NCBI GenBank assembly: GCA_014379885.1
Contig: JACMKW010000202.1
Location: forward strand, 1 to 7,013
Length of the DNA: 7,013 nucleotides
From: Rhizobacter sp.
GTDB lineage: Bacteria; Pseudomonadota; Gammaproteobacteria; Burkholderiales; Burkholderiaceae
Direction of reading: 5' to 3'
Position 1 is the first letter of the stretch. Each line of letters opens with the position of its first letter. The notes beneath the pieces were generated by a model that saw only the letters and a list, made by a program, of their open reading frames with translations, was not told the DNA's origin and did no database searches. Positions 1-6,360 of this stretch are shown one piece after another. Position numbers and translations under genes: made by a program.

Positions 1-2
1 CG

Positions 3-719
3 CCCACCACGCTGGCCGACGAGGTGTTTCTGCCAGCCCGCGGTGGCAGCCTGCAGGCCGAGATGCTTGCCGGCGCACGCCGCCACGGTGCTGTCGCCAC
101 ACAAATCCCCGGCACGCTCGACGCCGTGTTGCGCGAGGTCGCAGCGGGCCACGTGGTGGCGGTGATGCAAAACCTCGGCTTGAGCTTTGCACCGCGCTGG
201 CATTACGCGGTGGTGGTGGGCTATGAACTCGATGCGGGCGAGGTGCTGCTGCGCTCAGGCAGCACGCAGCGCGACCGCATGCTGATGCGCACCTTTGAGC
301 ACACCTGGGCCCGTTCGGGTTTCTGGGCTTTTGTGGCCTTGCCGCCCGGCCAATGGCCGTTGACGGCGCAAGAAACGGCGGTGGTTGAAGCGGCAGTCGG
401 TTTCGAGCGCAGCGCCACACCGGCGCAGGCGCTACGCACTTACGGCAGCGCGGTGCAGCGTTGGCCCGGCAACCTCACGCTGGCCATCGGTCTGGGCAAT
501 GCGGCGTATGCAAGCGGTGACAAGCGGCGTGCCGCCGAGGTGTTCCGCGCCGCCGCCGAGCGGCACGACAGCGCCGCCGCGTGGGTCAACCTGGCGACGG
601 TGTTGCTGGAGCTGGGTGAGCACGACGCGGCCATCACGGCCGCACAACGCGCGGTGAACGATGTCGCCTGGGGAGCCCAGGCGCGTGAGGTGCTCGCTCA
701 GGCCACCAGGCGGCCGTAG
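3..719 (+). CDS. C39-family (PA2778-type) cysteine peptidase with TPR repeats, 5'-truncated by the window edge
   Basis: The frame is open from the left edge, so the gene begins outside the window. A GTG at 24 is internal, not a start, because the conserved family text (LADEVFLPARGGSLQAEML) already runs through it. The visible part is 238 residues. The C-terminal half of a papain-like C39 fold is recognisable: the Q56-N57-L58-G59 strand, then W66-H67-Y68 followed by AVVVGYE, where H67 is the probable catalytic histidine, then LLRSG and the TFEHTWARSGFW block. The nucleophilic cysteine should lie in the missing N-terminal part. From about residue 157 come two TPR-like helical pairs (about 157-190 and 191-224), which probably bind a partner. 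Known family: PA2778-family cysteine peptidases, usually envelope-associated and often next to a PA2779-family gene, whose presence just left of this window is only a guess. Substrate unknown. Its 3' end overlaps the convergent binding-protein gene by 22 bases. Confidence 0.85.
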   Translation, partial: PTTLADEVFLPARGGSLQAEMLAGARRHGAVATQIPGTLDAVLREVAAGHVVAVMQNLGLSFAPRWHYAVVVGYELDAGEVLLRSGSTQRDRMLMRTFEHTWARSGFWAFVALPPGQWPLTAQETAVVEAAVGFERSATPAQALRTYGSAVQRWPGNLTLAIGLGNAAYASGDKRRAAEVFRAAAERHDSAAAWVNLATVLLELGEHDAAITAAQRAVNDVAWGAQAREVLAQATRRP

Positions 720-1816
720 CGGTCGAGTGCCACCAGTTCCACGTACTTCGATCCCTGCGTGCTGCCGGGTGTGAATTGCACCGTGTAGCCGCCCAGGTCG
801 GCGCGCAAGCTGCTCAGTGCGTCTTTCATGCTGCGTTTGTTCACGCTTGCCACCTTCATGACGTTGCGTGCAGCTTCCACGGCGATGCGCCCGCTGATGT
901 AGCCCTCTAGCGTGGTCGTGCTCATCTTGGCGCCGCTGTTGAGAGCGGTCAGGTCTTGCTGGCAGCGGCTCACGACTTGCAGGCCCAGCGATGAAGGGCG
1001 CGGCACCACCACACTCATGATGGCGCTTTGTTTCTTGGCGGAGAGCGAGTCGATCAGGTCTTGCCCGGCCATCGACGAGGCATAGAACAAGCCGCGGTAT
1101 TTGGCCGTGTGCATCTGGTCGATGATGGCTGCCACCGGCGCGGCATGAGCCACGAACAGCACGCAGTCGAGGTTGGCCGCCATCAGCTTGTTGGTGGCGT
1201 TTTGGAACGCAGCGGATGTCTGCTCAACGGCAATGGCTTCCTTGGGCGCAATGCCGGCAGCGGCCAGTGCGCCGGTCATGGCGGCCAGGTTGGGCGAGGT
1301 GGTTTCCTGCGTGTAGACCAGGCCCACACGCAACAAGGCGCGCTCCTTGGCGTAAGCCACCATGCGCTTGAATTCGAGGTCGTAGCCGGCGCGCACGTGG
1401 TAGGCCGAGCTTGGCTTGTCGCTGCGCAGGCCCATGGTGCCGCTGGCGGTGCCCAAGAGCGGCATCTGGCTCAGGTCGATGGCGCTCATGGCGGCTTCGG
1501 CGCCGGCACCGCTGGTGAGGCCGATCAGCGCGGCCACGTTCGAGCCCAGCAGGGTGCTCACGTTCTGCGCGCAACGTTCGGGCGAACCGGCATCGTCGAG
1601 CGTGATCAGCTCGAAGCGGGTGCCCGTGGTCTTGGACGCCGCCTCGAAGGCCGCCACGATGCCAGCGCGAATGTCACGCCCATGCTCGGCATCTGCACCG
1701 CTCATGGAAGCCGATTGCCCGAATTTGATGACGCTGGGTTGCGCCAGCACGATGCCGGGGAACCCTGCTGCACTGCCTGCCACCAACCCGCCCAACACCA
1801 GACTTCTGCGTTTCAT
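698..1816 (-). CDS. ABC transporter substrate-binding protein, LivJ/Peripla_BP_6 type
   Basis: A 372-residue periplasmic ligand-binding protein of the branched-chain amino acid/amide class. The start at 1816 was chosen because GAGGTGG lies 5 bases upstream and the protein then opens with an export signal: M-K-R-R, a hydrophobic stretch, and a probable signal-peptidase site after VLA at about residue 25. The R3-R4 pair followed by SLVLG is Tat-like, but Sec export is equally possible. A longer in-frame start at 1918 would place 34 charged residues before the signal, so I rejected it. Family landmarks are the early KFGQSASMSG strand, LDDAGSPERCAQNVSTLL at about 73-90, the GLTSGAG and PLLGTASGTMGLRS binding-cleft segments at 99-132, and the second lobe from about 162. 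The length is typical. No permease or ATPase gene lies in the window. It follows the catabolic cluster on the same strand after a 249-base gap, so the ligand is plausibly that pathway's acid substrate; this is inference. Confidence 0.93.
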   Translation of the reverse strand: MKRRSLVLGGLVAGSAAGFPGIVLAQPSVIKFGQSASMSGADAEHGRDIRAGIVAAFEAASKTTGTRFELITLDDAGSPERCAQNVSTLLGSNVAALIGLTSGAGAEAAMSAIDLSQMPLLGTASGTMGLRSDKPSSAYHVRAGYDLEFKRMVAYAKERALLRVGLVYTQETTSPNLAAMTGALAAAGIAPKEAIAVEQTSAAFQNATNKLMAANLDCVLFVAHAAPVAAIIDQMHTAKYRGLFYASSMAGQDLIDSLSAKKQSAIMSVVVPRPSSLGLQVVSRCQQDLTALNSGAKMSTTTLEGYISGRIAVEAARNVMKVASVNKRSMKDALSSLRADLGGYTVQFTPGSTQGSKYVELVALDRYGRLVA

Positions 1817-2065
1817 GTGTGCCACCTCGTTGCCTTGCCAGGAGCGCATTAGCTGCGCATTCGAGGGGTTACGGCGTGTCCGTTTGTTGCGCAGAAAACG
1901 GGGACAGTGGATGCGCAACCCCCCATTTGCGGGGGAAACCGCACATTTTTTGACCCGGGTTTACCCAAAAGAGCTCGTTACGGGTGGATACGAAGTGGGT
2001 TTTCAACCCGCCAGTTCGTCTGATCGAAGGCAGGCCGCGCACTCGCGCGCAGGCAGGGGTTCAGC
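1817..2065. other. 249-base intergenic region between the acyl-CoA synthetase and the binding-protein gene
   Basis: No gene is seen here. On the minus strand it must carry the end of the synthetase transcript and probably a promoter for the binding protein. I see a short stem GGGTT/AACCC with a three-base loop at 1997-2009, a second TGCGG/CCGCA stem at 1928-1943, the palindrome ACCCGGGT around 1953-1960, and the TGCGCA cluster nearer the start codon. None is followed by a U-run on the minus strand, so I do not call a rho-independent terminator. The stretch 1944-1975 is more AT-rich than its surroundings, but no convincing -35/-10 or -24/-12 pair was found. The gap suggests separate control of the binding protein, but co-transcription with the upstream genes cannot be excluded. 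Confidence 0.5.
1886..1919. repeat. 8-bp inverted repeat GTTGCGCA/TGCGCAAC upstream of the binding-protein gene
   Basis: GTTGCGCA at 1886-1893 and its exact reverse complement TGCGCAAC at 1912-1919 flank 18 bases. A further TGCGCA core lies at 1854-1859, and a related GCGCAT at 1844-1849. All sit between 28 and 103 bases upstream of the start at 1816, in the leader or promoter zone of the binding-protein gene. The arrangement could be an operator for a dimeric regulator or an mRNA stem. No regulator can be named, and GC-rich palindromes of this size arise by chance fairly often. Confidence 0.35.
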
Positions 2066-3604
2066 TCAGATGCGGCGCCCGGTGCCGGCCCAGTAGGGCG
2101 CGCGCAAGACGTTCTTGAACAGCTTGCCCATGCCTTCGCGCGGCAGGGCGTCGTGAAAGTCGACCACCTGCGGCACCTTGTAGCCCGCCAGGCGTTCGCG
2201 CACATAGGCCTGGATGCTCTCGGCCGAAGGCCGCCGCCCGGCTGCCGGCACGATGGCTGCGGCCAACGCCTCGCCGAACTCCGGATCGGGAATGCCGAAC
2301 ACCGCGGCGTCGATCACATCGGGGCAACCGAGCAGCACATGCTCGATCTCGGCCGGGTAGATGTTCACGCCGCCCGAGATCACCATGTCGCGCTTGCGGT
2401 CGGTGATGAAGAGGTAGCTCTCGGCATTCAGGTAGCCCATGTCGCCGTTGGTGATGTGGCCGTCGCGTTCGATGCTCTGGCGCAGGGCCGCGTCGTTGCG
2501 GTAGGTGAAGGGCAGGGCGTTTTCGCCGGGGTCGATGTAGATCTCGCCCACCTCGCCGGTGGGCAACAAGCTGCCGTGTTCGTCAAGGATGCGAACCGAC
2601 ATGCCCTCAAGCGGCCTGCCCACGGTGCCGGGAAAGCGCAGCCACTCTTCGCTGGTGCACAACGTGACCAGCCCGGCCTCGGTGGAGCCATAGGTTTCGG
2701 TGAGGATGGGGCCCCACCAGTCGATCATGGCGCGGCGCACTTCGGGCGGGCAGGGCGATCCGCCGTGGGTCACGTTTTCCAGCGACGACAGGTCGTAGCG
2801 CGCACGAACCTGCGGTGCCAGCTTGAGCAGGCGCACCAGCATCACCGGCACCAGCGAGAGGTGGGTGAGGCGGTGTTCCTCGATCACCTGTAGCAGTGGC
2901 TCGGCATCGAAGCGCGGCAACACCACCACCCTGTCGGCCATCTCCAGCGCGAGGCGTGCGCCCGAGTTGGGGCCTGCGTGGTACAGCGGGCCGACGATGG
3001 CGGTGCGCATGCCCTCGCGGGCCTTGCCCACGAGCGCACGCACACGCAGCTGGCCTGCATGCTGAAGTGGTGTACCGGGCAGGCGCATCACGCCCTTGGG
3101 GTGGCCGGTGGTGCCCGAGGTGTAGAGCATGCTGCCCAGCGGTGGCACAGGTGGCTCGCGCCAGCGATCGAAGCTGTCGCGCCACGCCGCCCAGGCGAGT
3201 GCATCGGCAGGCGGCGGCATGGTGTCGCCGAGCTGGTAGGCAGCAGCCATGTCGGCGGGTGTGTCGACCACGATCATGCGAACGCCGGGTGGCACCACGG
3301 CGGCCACTTTGGGCAGCAGATCGGCATGGATGATCAGCAGCTTGGCGCCGCTGTCGTTCAACAGAAAGCCGGCTTCGTCGGCCTGGAAGTGCCAGTTCAC
3401 CGCCACCAGGTGCGCGCCCAGCCGGCTCACGGCAAGCATGGCCTCCAGGTAGGGCAGGTCGTTGCGCATCATCACCGCCACGGCGTCGCCGGGGCGCACG
3501 TCCAATGAGGCAAAGCCGCTGGCGGCGCGCTCGGCGTTCTCGCGCAAATCGGTGCCACTCACGCGACGTGGGCCGCAGATCAGAACCTGCCGGGCGGGGT
3601 TCAT
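2066..3604 (-). CDS. AMP-forming acyl-CoA synthetase (class I adenylate-forming ligase)
   Basis: A 512-residue enzyme that activates a carboxylic acid with ATP to an acyl-AMP and then forms the CoA thioester. All core motifs are present: the P-loop YTSGTTGHPKGV at 161-172, LYHAGPN at 207-213, ETYGSTEAG at 303-311, the GDMGYL aspartate region at 387-392, the hinge DRKRDMVISGGVNIYPAEIE at 402-421, and the C-terminal PREGMGKLFKN with catalytic K494. Length and order are normal for FadD/benzoate-CoA-ligase-type proteins, so it should be active. The ATG at 3604 overlaps the stop of the preceding FMN-enzyme gene as ATGA, with GGAAG 7 bases upstream. The same reading frame stays open to 4162, but that extension is a shadow of the upstream gene and lacks family sequence. 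It is the last gene of the coupled cluster. The substrate cannot be read from the motifs; an aromatic, alicyclic or branched acid is possible. Confidence 0.93.
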   Translation of the reverse strand: MNPARQVLICGPRRVSGTDLRENAERAASGFASLDVRPGDAVAVMMRNDLPYLEAMLAVSRLGAHLVAVNWHFQADEAGFLLNDSGAKLLIIHADLLPKVAAVVPPGVRMIVVDTPADMAAAYQLGDTMPPPADALAWAAWRDSFDRWREPPVPPLGSMLYTSGTTGHPKGVMRLPGTPLQHAGQLRVRALVGKAREGMRTAIVGPLYHAGPNSGARLALEMADRVVVLPRFDAEPLLQVIEEHRLTHLSLVPVMLVRLLKLAPQVRARYDLSSLENVTHGGSPCPPEVRRAMIDWWGPILTETYGSTEAGLVTLCTSEEWLRFPGTVGRPLEGMSVRILDEHGSLLPTGEVGEIYIDPGENALPFTYRNDAALRQSIERDGHITNGDMGYLNAESYLFITDRKRDMVISGGVNIYPAEIEHVLLGCPDVIDAAVFGIPDPEFGEALAAAIVPAAGRRPSAESIQAYVRERLAGYKVPQVVDFHDALPREGMGKLFKNVLRAPYWAGTGRRI

Positions 3605-4599
3605 TGAGGCACTTCCAAAGACTTCAGGCGCCGCAGGTGAGCGGCCGCGTCTTGCATCAGCGTGGCCACCACCGCGGCGATGGGCTCGCGCCGGTTGGCG
3701 AAGCCGATGGCTGAGCCCATCGAGACCATGCCTTGTTGAACGTCGCCACCGCGGTAGCAATGGTCGCGTGTGGTGGTGCCCTTGATGCGCTCGCCGAAGC
3801 CTGCGTGGCTGCGGGTGCCTGCCGCCTCCATCTGCTGCACGCTGCGTGCGTTGTCGTTGGCGAGCACGCGCCAGGCGTCGCTCAGGCTGCGCAGCGCGGT
3901 GGTGGAAGATTCTTCGTCGCAGGCGAGCAGGTGCTGTTTGTAGTGGTCGTGCGCCAAGACTTCGTCGCACACCAGAAAGCGGCTGCCCATCACGACGGCA
4001 TCGGCGCCCTGCGCCAACGCTGCGACGATCTGCCGCCCGCTGCCGATGCCGCCGCCCAGTGCGAGCGGCACCTTGATGCGGTCTACCGCGTAGGCGCCCA
4101 TTACCGACACGGGCAACTCGTTCATGCCGGGGTGGCCACCGGCTTCCATGCCGACCAGGCACACCGCATCGGCACCCAGCGCCTCGGCTTTTTGGGCGTG
4201 GCGAATGCGCGAGGCCTTGTGGATGACGATGCCGCCGCCCGCATGGATGGCGTCGAACAGCGGCGCGGGCGAACCGGCCACGGTTTCGAAATGGCGCACC
4301 CCTTCTTCGAGGGCTACGGCCAGGTATCGCGGGATCAGTTCGTTGTTCTGCCCGCGGCTGGAGAGTGTGAGGTTCACGCCGAAAGGTTTGCCCCGGGTCA
4401 GTTCGCGGCAGGTGTGCAGCTCGTTGCGAAACGCCTCCACCGAATCGAAGGAGCGCGGGGTAATGAACCCCATGCCACCGGCGTTGACGATGCCGGCCAC
4501 GTAGCGTGCGTCAGACAACCACATCAGCCCGCCTGCGAGGATGGGATGGGTAATGCCGAACAGCCGCGTGATGCGTGTGTCGAAGAGCTGCGCGCTCAT
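3601..4599 (-). CDS. FMN-dependent nitronate monooxygenase-family (NPD-like) protein; possibly an enoyl-CoA-type oxidoreductase
   Basis: A 332-residue TIM-barrel flavoprotein of the 2-nitropropane dioxygenase family. Visible landmarks are the N-terminal THPILAGGLMWLSD at 18-30, NAGGMGFITP at 39-48, GVNLTL at 74-79, VCLVGMEAGGHPG at 146-158 with H156 in the position of the family's catalytic histidine, and the phosphate-binding GGGIGSGRQIVAALAQGADAVVMGSRF at 182-208. Family members include true nitronate monooxygenases, the flavin enoyl-ACP reductase FabK, and IpdC, an FMN oxidoreductase of mycobacterial steroid breakdown; all share the EAGGH/ESGGH signature. The ATG at 4599 overlaps the dehydrogenase stop (ATGA), and its own TGA overlaps the ligase start in the same way, so it is translated with two CoA-pathway enzymes. 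That context favours a redox step on a CoA thioester over nitronate detoxification; this is inference. Family membership is secure, the reaction is not. Confidence 0.88.
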   Translation of the reverse strand: MSAQLFDTRITRLFGITHPILAGGLMWLSDARYVAGIVNAGGMGFITPRSFDSVEAFRNELHTCRELTRGKPFGVNLTLSSRGQNNELIPRYLAVALEEGVRHFETVAGSPAPLFDAIHAGGGIVIHKASRIRHAQKAEALGADAVCLVGMEAGGHPGMNELPVSVMGAYAVDRIKVPLALGGGIGSGRQIVAALAQGADAVVMGSRFLVCDEVLAHDHYKQHLLACDEESSTTALRSLSDAWRVLANDNARSVQQMEAAGTRSHAGFGERIKGTTTRDHCYRGGDVQQGMVSMGSAIGFANRREPIAAVVATLMQDAAAHLRRLKSLEVPQ

Positions 4600-5408
4600 A
4601 ACATCGTGTAGCCGCCGCTTACCCCAATGCTTTGCCCGGTAATGAAGGCGGCGCGGTCGGAAGCAAGAAAAGCCACCATGCCTGACACGTCTTCGGGTTT
4701 GGCCAGCCGCCCTAGGCCACGTGCGATCGGGTAGGCCTTGAGCATCTTGGCCAGGCGCTCGTTGTTCTCGGGTGTGGCGCTGAGTGCGAGCGCACCGTCC
4801 TTGATGCCTTCGTGCGATACGGCGCCGAGCGCGATCACGTTGACGTTGATGCAGTCGCGCCCATGCTCTTGCGCGATGGCTTTTGAGAAGCCAAGGATCG
4901 CTGCCTTGGCGCCCGAGTACACGGCGAGGTGAGCCTCTCCCACCCGCCCTGCCTCCGACATGATGCTCACGATCTTGCCGTGGCGTCGCGCCACCATGCG
5001 GGGCAGCACCGCCTTGCAGCAGTGCAGCATGCCGTAGACGTTGAGGTCGACGATCTTTTTCCAGTCGGGGGAGACGGTCTTCAAGAAGGTGGGTGGCATG
5101 CCGCCTTTTTCGCGCCGCTCGGGAATGATGCCGGCGTTGTTGACCAATATGTCGATAGCGCCGAAGGCCTCGATGCCGGCCGCGACCATCGCATCGACGG
5201 AGGCTTCATTGGTGATGTCGGCCACTGCGGCGCGGGCTGTGCCGCCAGCGGCGTTGATTTCCTTGGCCACTGCTTCGGCACGCTCGGCGAAGAGGTCGTT
5301 GACGAGCACGCTTGCGCCTTCGGCGGCGAGGTCGATGCAGATGCGCCGGCCTACGCCCTGGCCACCGCCGGTGACGAGGGCGACTTTGCCGTTAAGGTTC
5401 AGATCCAT
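4596..5408 (-). CDS. short-chain dehydrogenase/reductase (SDR), probably 3-hydroxyacyl-CoA dehydrogenase-like
   Basis: A 270-residue classical SDR with a Rossmann fold. The cofactor motif TGGGQGVG is at 13-20. D38 at the end of the second strand favours NAD(H) over NADP(H). NNAG is at 90-93, the active-site asparagine at N123, the catalytic serine at S151, and YSGAK gives Y164 and K168. The C-terminal ITGQSIGVSGG is typical. The usual PG pair after the fifth strand reads ALG (193-195), a mild departure near the nicotinamide pocket. The start at 5408 is supported by AAGGAG about 7 bases upstream; the in-frame codon at 5492 would add 28 residues encoded inside the repeat element and was rejected. 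It is preceded by a 149-base gap with palindromes after the hydratase gene, and followed by an ATGA overlap with the FMN-enzyme gene. Beside a hydratase and a thiolase, oxidation of a hydroxyacyl-CoA is the likely role; this is inference, as SDR substrates are not predictable from motifs. Confidence 0.92.
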   Translation of the reverse strand: MDLNLNGKVALVTGGGQGVGRRICIDLAAEGASVLVNDLFAERAEAVAKEINAAGGTARAAVADITNEASVDAMVAAGIEAFGAIDILVNNAGIIPERREKGGMPPTFLKTVSPDWKKIVDLNVYGMLHCCKAVLPRMVARRHGKIVSIMSEAGRVGEAHLAVYSGAKAAILGFSKAIAQEHGRDCINVNVIALGAVSHEGIKDGALALSATPENNERLAKMLKAYPIARGLGRLAKPEDVSGMVAFLASDRAAFITGQSIGVSGGYTML

Positions 5409-5450
5409 GAATGTCTCCTTCTGATGTTCTGATTGCCGCGAATCCCCCAC

Positions 5451-5550
5451 CCGCTCAGCCTGAGGTATCGAAGGCCCGCTCAGGCCGTGCAAGGCTTCGA
5501 TACGCGAATGCGTACCCTGTCCTGAGGTATCGAAGGATCAGGCTGAGCGG
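5451..5550. repeat. REP-like composite palindromic element between the hydratase and dehydrogenase genes
   Basis: About 100 bases of nested repeats. The outer arms CCGCTCAGCCTGA (5451-5463) and TCAGGCTGAGCGG (5538-5550) are perfect 13-base reverse complements. CCTGAGGTATCGAAGG occurs twice in direct orientation (5459-5474 and 5521-5536), and CTTCGATAC at 5495-5503 is an inverted copy of its core. Local hairpins can form too: GCCTGAG/CTCAGGC (5458-5464 with 5479-5485) and CCTGA/TCAGG (5521-5525 with 5538-5542). The element starts 7 bases after the hydratase stop and ends 42 bases before the dehydrogenase start. Structure and intergenic position resemble dispersed REP/BIME-type elements, which in other bacteria can protect upstream mRNA or reduce downstream expression. 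Whether it is dispersed in this genome cannot be seen from a single copy. Confidence 0.75.
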
Positions 5551-5557
5551 ACTTTTT

Positions 5558-6349
5558 TTATCGTCCCTTGAACACCGGCGCCCGTTTTTCGACGAAAGAG
5601 CGCATGCCCTCCTTGCGGTCTTCGCTGTCGGTGACCATTGCCGCGGCAAAACGCTCGAACTCCAGCCCCGCTTCGATGCCCACCTCGATGCCGAGGTTGA
5701 TCGACTGCTTGGCAAACCGCAGCGCCAGCGGCGCGTTGCGCGCAATCTTGGCCGCCATCTCGAAAGCCGCTGGCATCAGCTGATCGGGCGCCACCACACG
5801 GTTCACCAGACCAATGTCGCAGGCACGCTGCGCGTCGATGATGTCGCTGGTGAAGATCAGCTCCTTGGCCATGCCCACGCCCACCACGCGCGGCAGGCGT
5901 TGTGTACCACCGGCGGCCGGGATGACACCGAGCTTGCCTTCGGGCAAACCGAAACGTGCGCTGCTCGACGCAATGCGGATGTCACAGCACAACGCGATTT
6001 CCAGCCCCCCGCCGAGCGCCACACCGTTGATGGCGGCGATGATGGGTTTTTCGAACTCTTCGATGTTGCGAAAGAGCTGGTGCGTGGCCTTCTGCTTCAG
6101 GTAGTACTCGGCCGGCGCCATGGCGTGGCCGGCACGCTCCTTGATGTCGGCACCGGCACAGAAGGCACGCTCGCCCACGCCGGTGATGATGACGCTGCGC
6201 ACGCTCTCGTCGTTGCGCGCCAAGTCGAGAATGGCGGCTTGCAAGTCGGCTTTCATCGAGCCGCCCAGCGAGTTCATGCGGTCCGGGCGGTTGAGGCGGA
6301 TCACCGCCATACCGTCGGTCACTTCATAGAGCAAGGTGTCAAAGCTCAT
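5558..6349 (-). CDS. enoyl-CoA hydratase (crotonase family)
   Basis: A 263-residue crotonase-fold enzyme, normal length for the family, expected to add water across the double bond of an enoyl-CoA in the cytoplasm. The oxyanion-hole segments are AFCAGADIKE at 62-71 and ALGGGLE at 111-117. The two glutamates that do the hydration in rat mitochondrial hydratase (Glu144 and Glu164) map to E117 and E137 with the same 20-residue spacing, so hydratase activity is credible; isomerase or ring-hydrolase variants of the fold are still possible. The C-terminal FVEKRAPVFKGR is typical. The start at 6349 is where family sequence begins (MSFDTLLYEVTDGMAVIRLN). It lies 11 bases after the thiolase stop with a weak AAAGG-like ribosome site, so the two genes are surely co-transcribed. 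The frame stays open upstream to 6619, but only as a shadow of the thiolase gene. A REP-like element follows its stop codon. Confidence 0.93.
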   Translation of the reverse strand: MSFDTLLYEVTDGMAVIRLNRPDRMNSLGGSMKADLQAAILDLARNDESVRSVIITGVGERAFCAGADIKERAGHAMAPAEYYLKQKATHQLFRNIEEFEKPIIAAINGVALGGGLEIALCCDIRIASSSARFGLPEGKLGVIPAAGGTQRLPRVVGVGMAKELIFTSDIIDAQRACDIGLVNRVVAPDQLMPAAFEMAAKIARNAPLALRFAKQSINLGIEVGIEAGLEFERFAAAMVTDSEDRKEGMRSFVEKRAPVFKGR

Positions 6350-6360
6350 GGGTGCGCCTT

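Noticed and set aside
702..736. Direct repeat GCCACCAG at 702-709 and 729-736
   Set aside because: It is explained by the coding sequence, which encodes Leu-Val-Ala twice near the C-terminus of the binding protein.
1028..1852. Plus-strand open frame antisense to the binding-protein gene
   Set aside because: It is a shadow of a clear periplasmic binding protein, with a composition typical of GC-rich antisense frames. The similar plus-strand frame at 3733-4611 was rejected for the same reason.
1928..1951. Terminator-like hairpin (TGCGG/CCGCA followed by CATTTTTT) on the plus strand
   Set aside because: The stem is only five base pairs and no plus-strand gene reads into it. On the minus strand the T-run is on the wrong side for a terminator.
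3605..4162. N-terminal extension of the acyl-CoA synthetase reading frame, giving a 698-residue protein
   Set aside because: The added part is Arg/Pro/Gly-rich, matches no ligase sequence, and lies wholly inside the FMN-enzyme gene. The ATG at 3604 starts recognisable family sequence.
5538..5559. Plus-strand terminator made by the repeat arm followed by seven Ts
   Set aside because: No plus-strand transcript is expected here. The T-run is the complement of the hydratase stop codon region, and the structure is better explained as a REP-like element.
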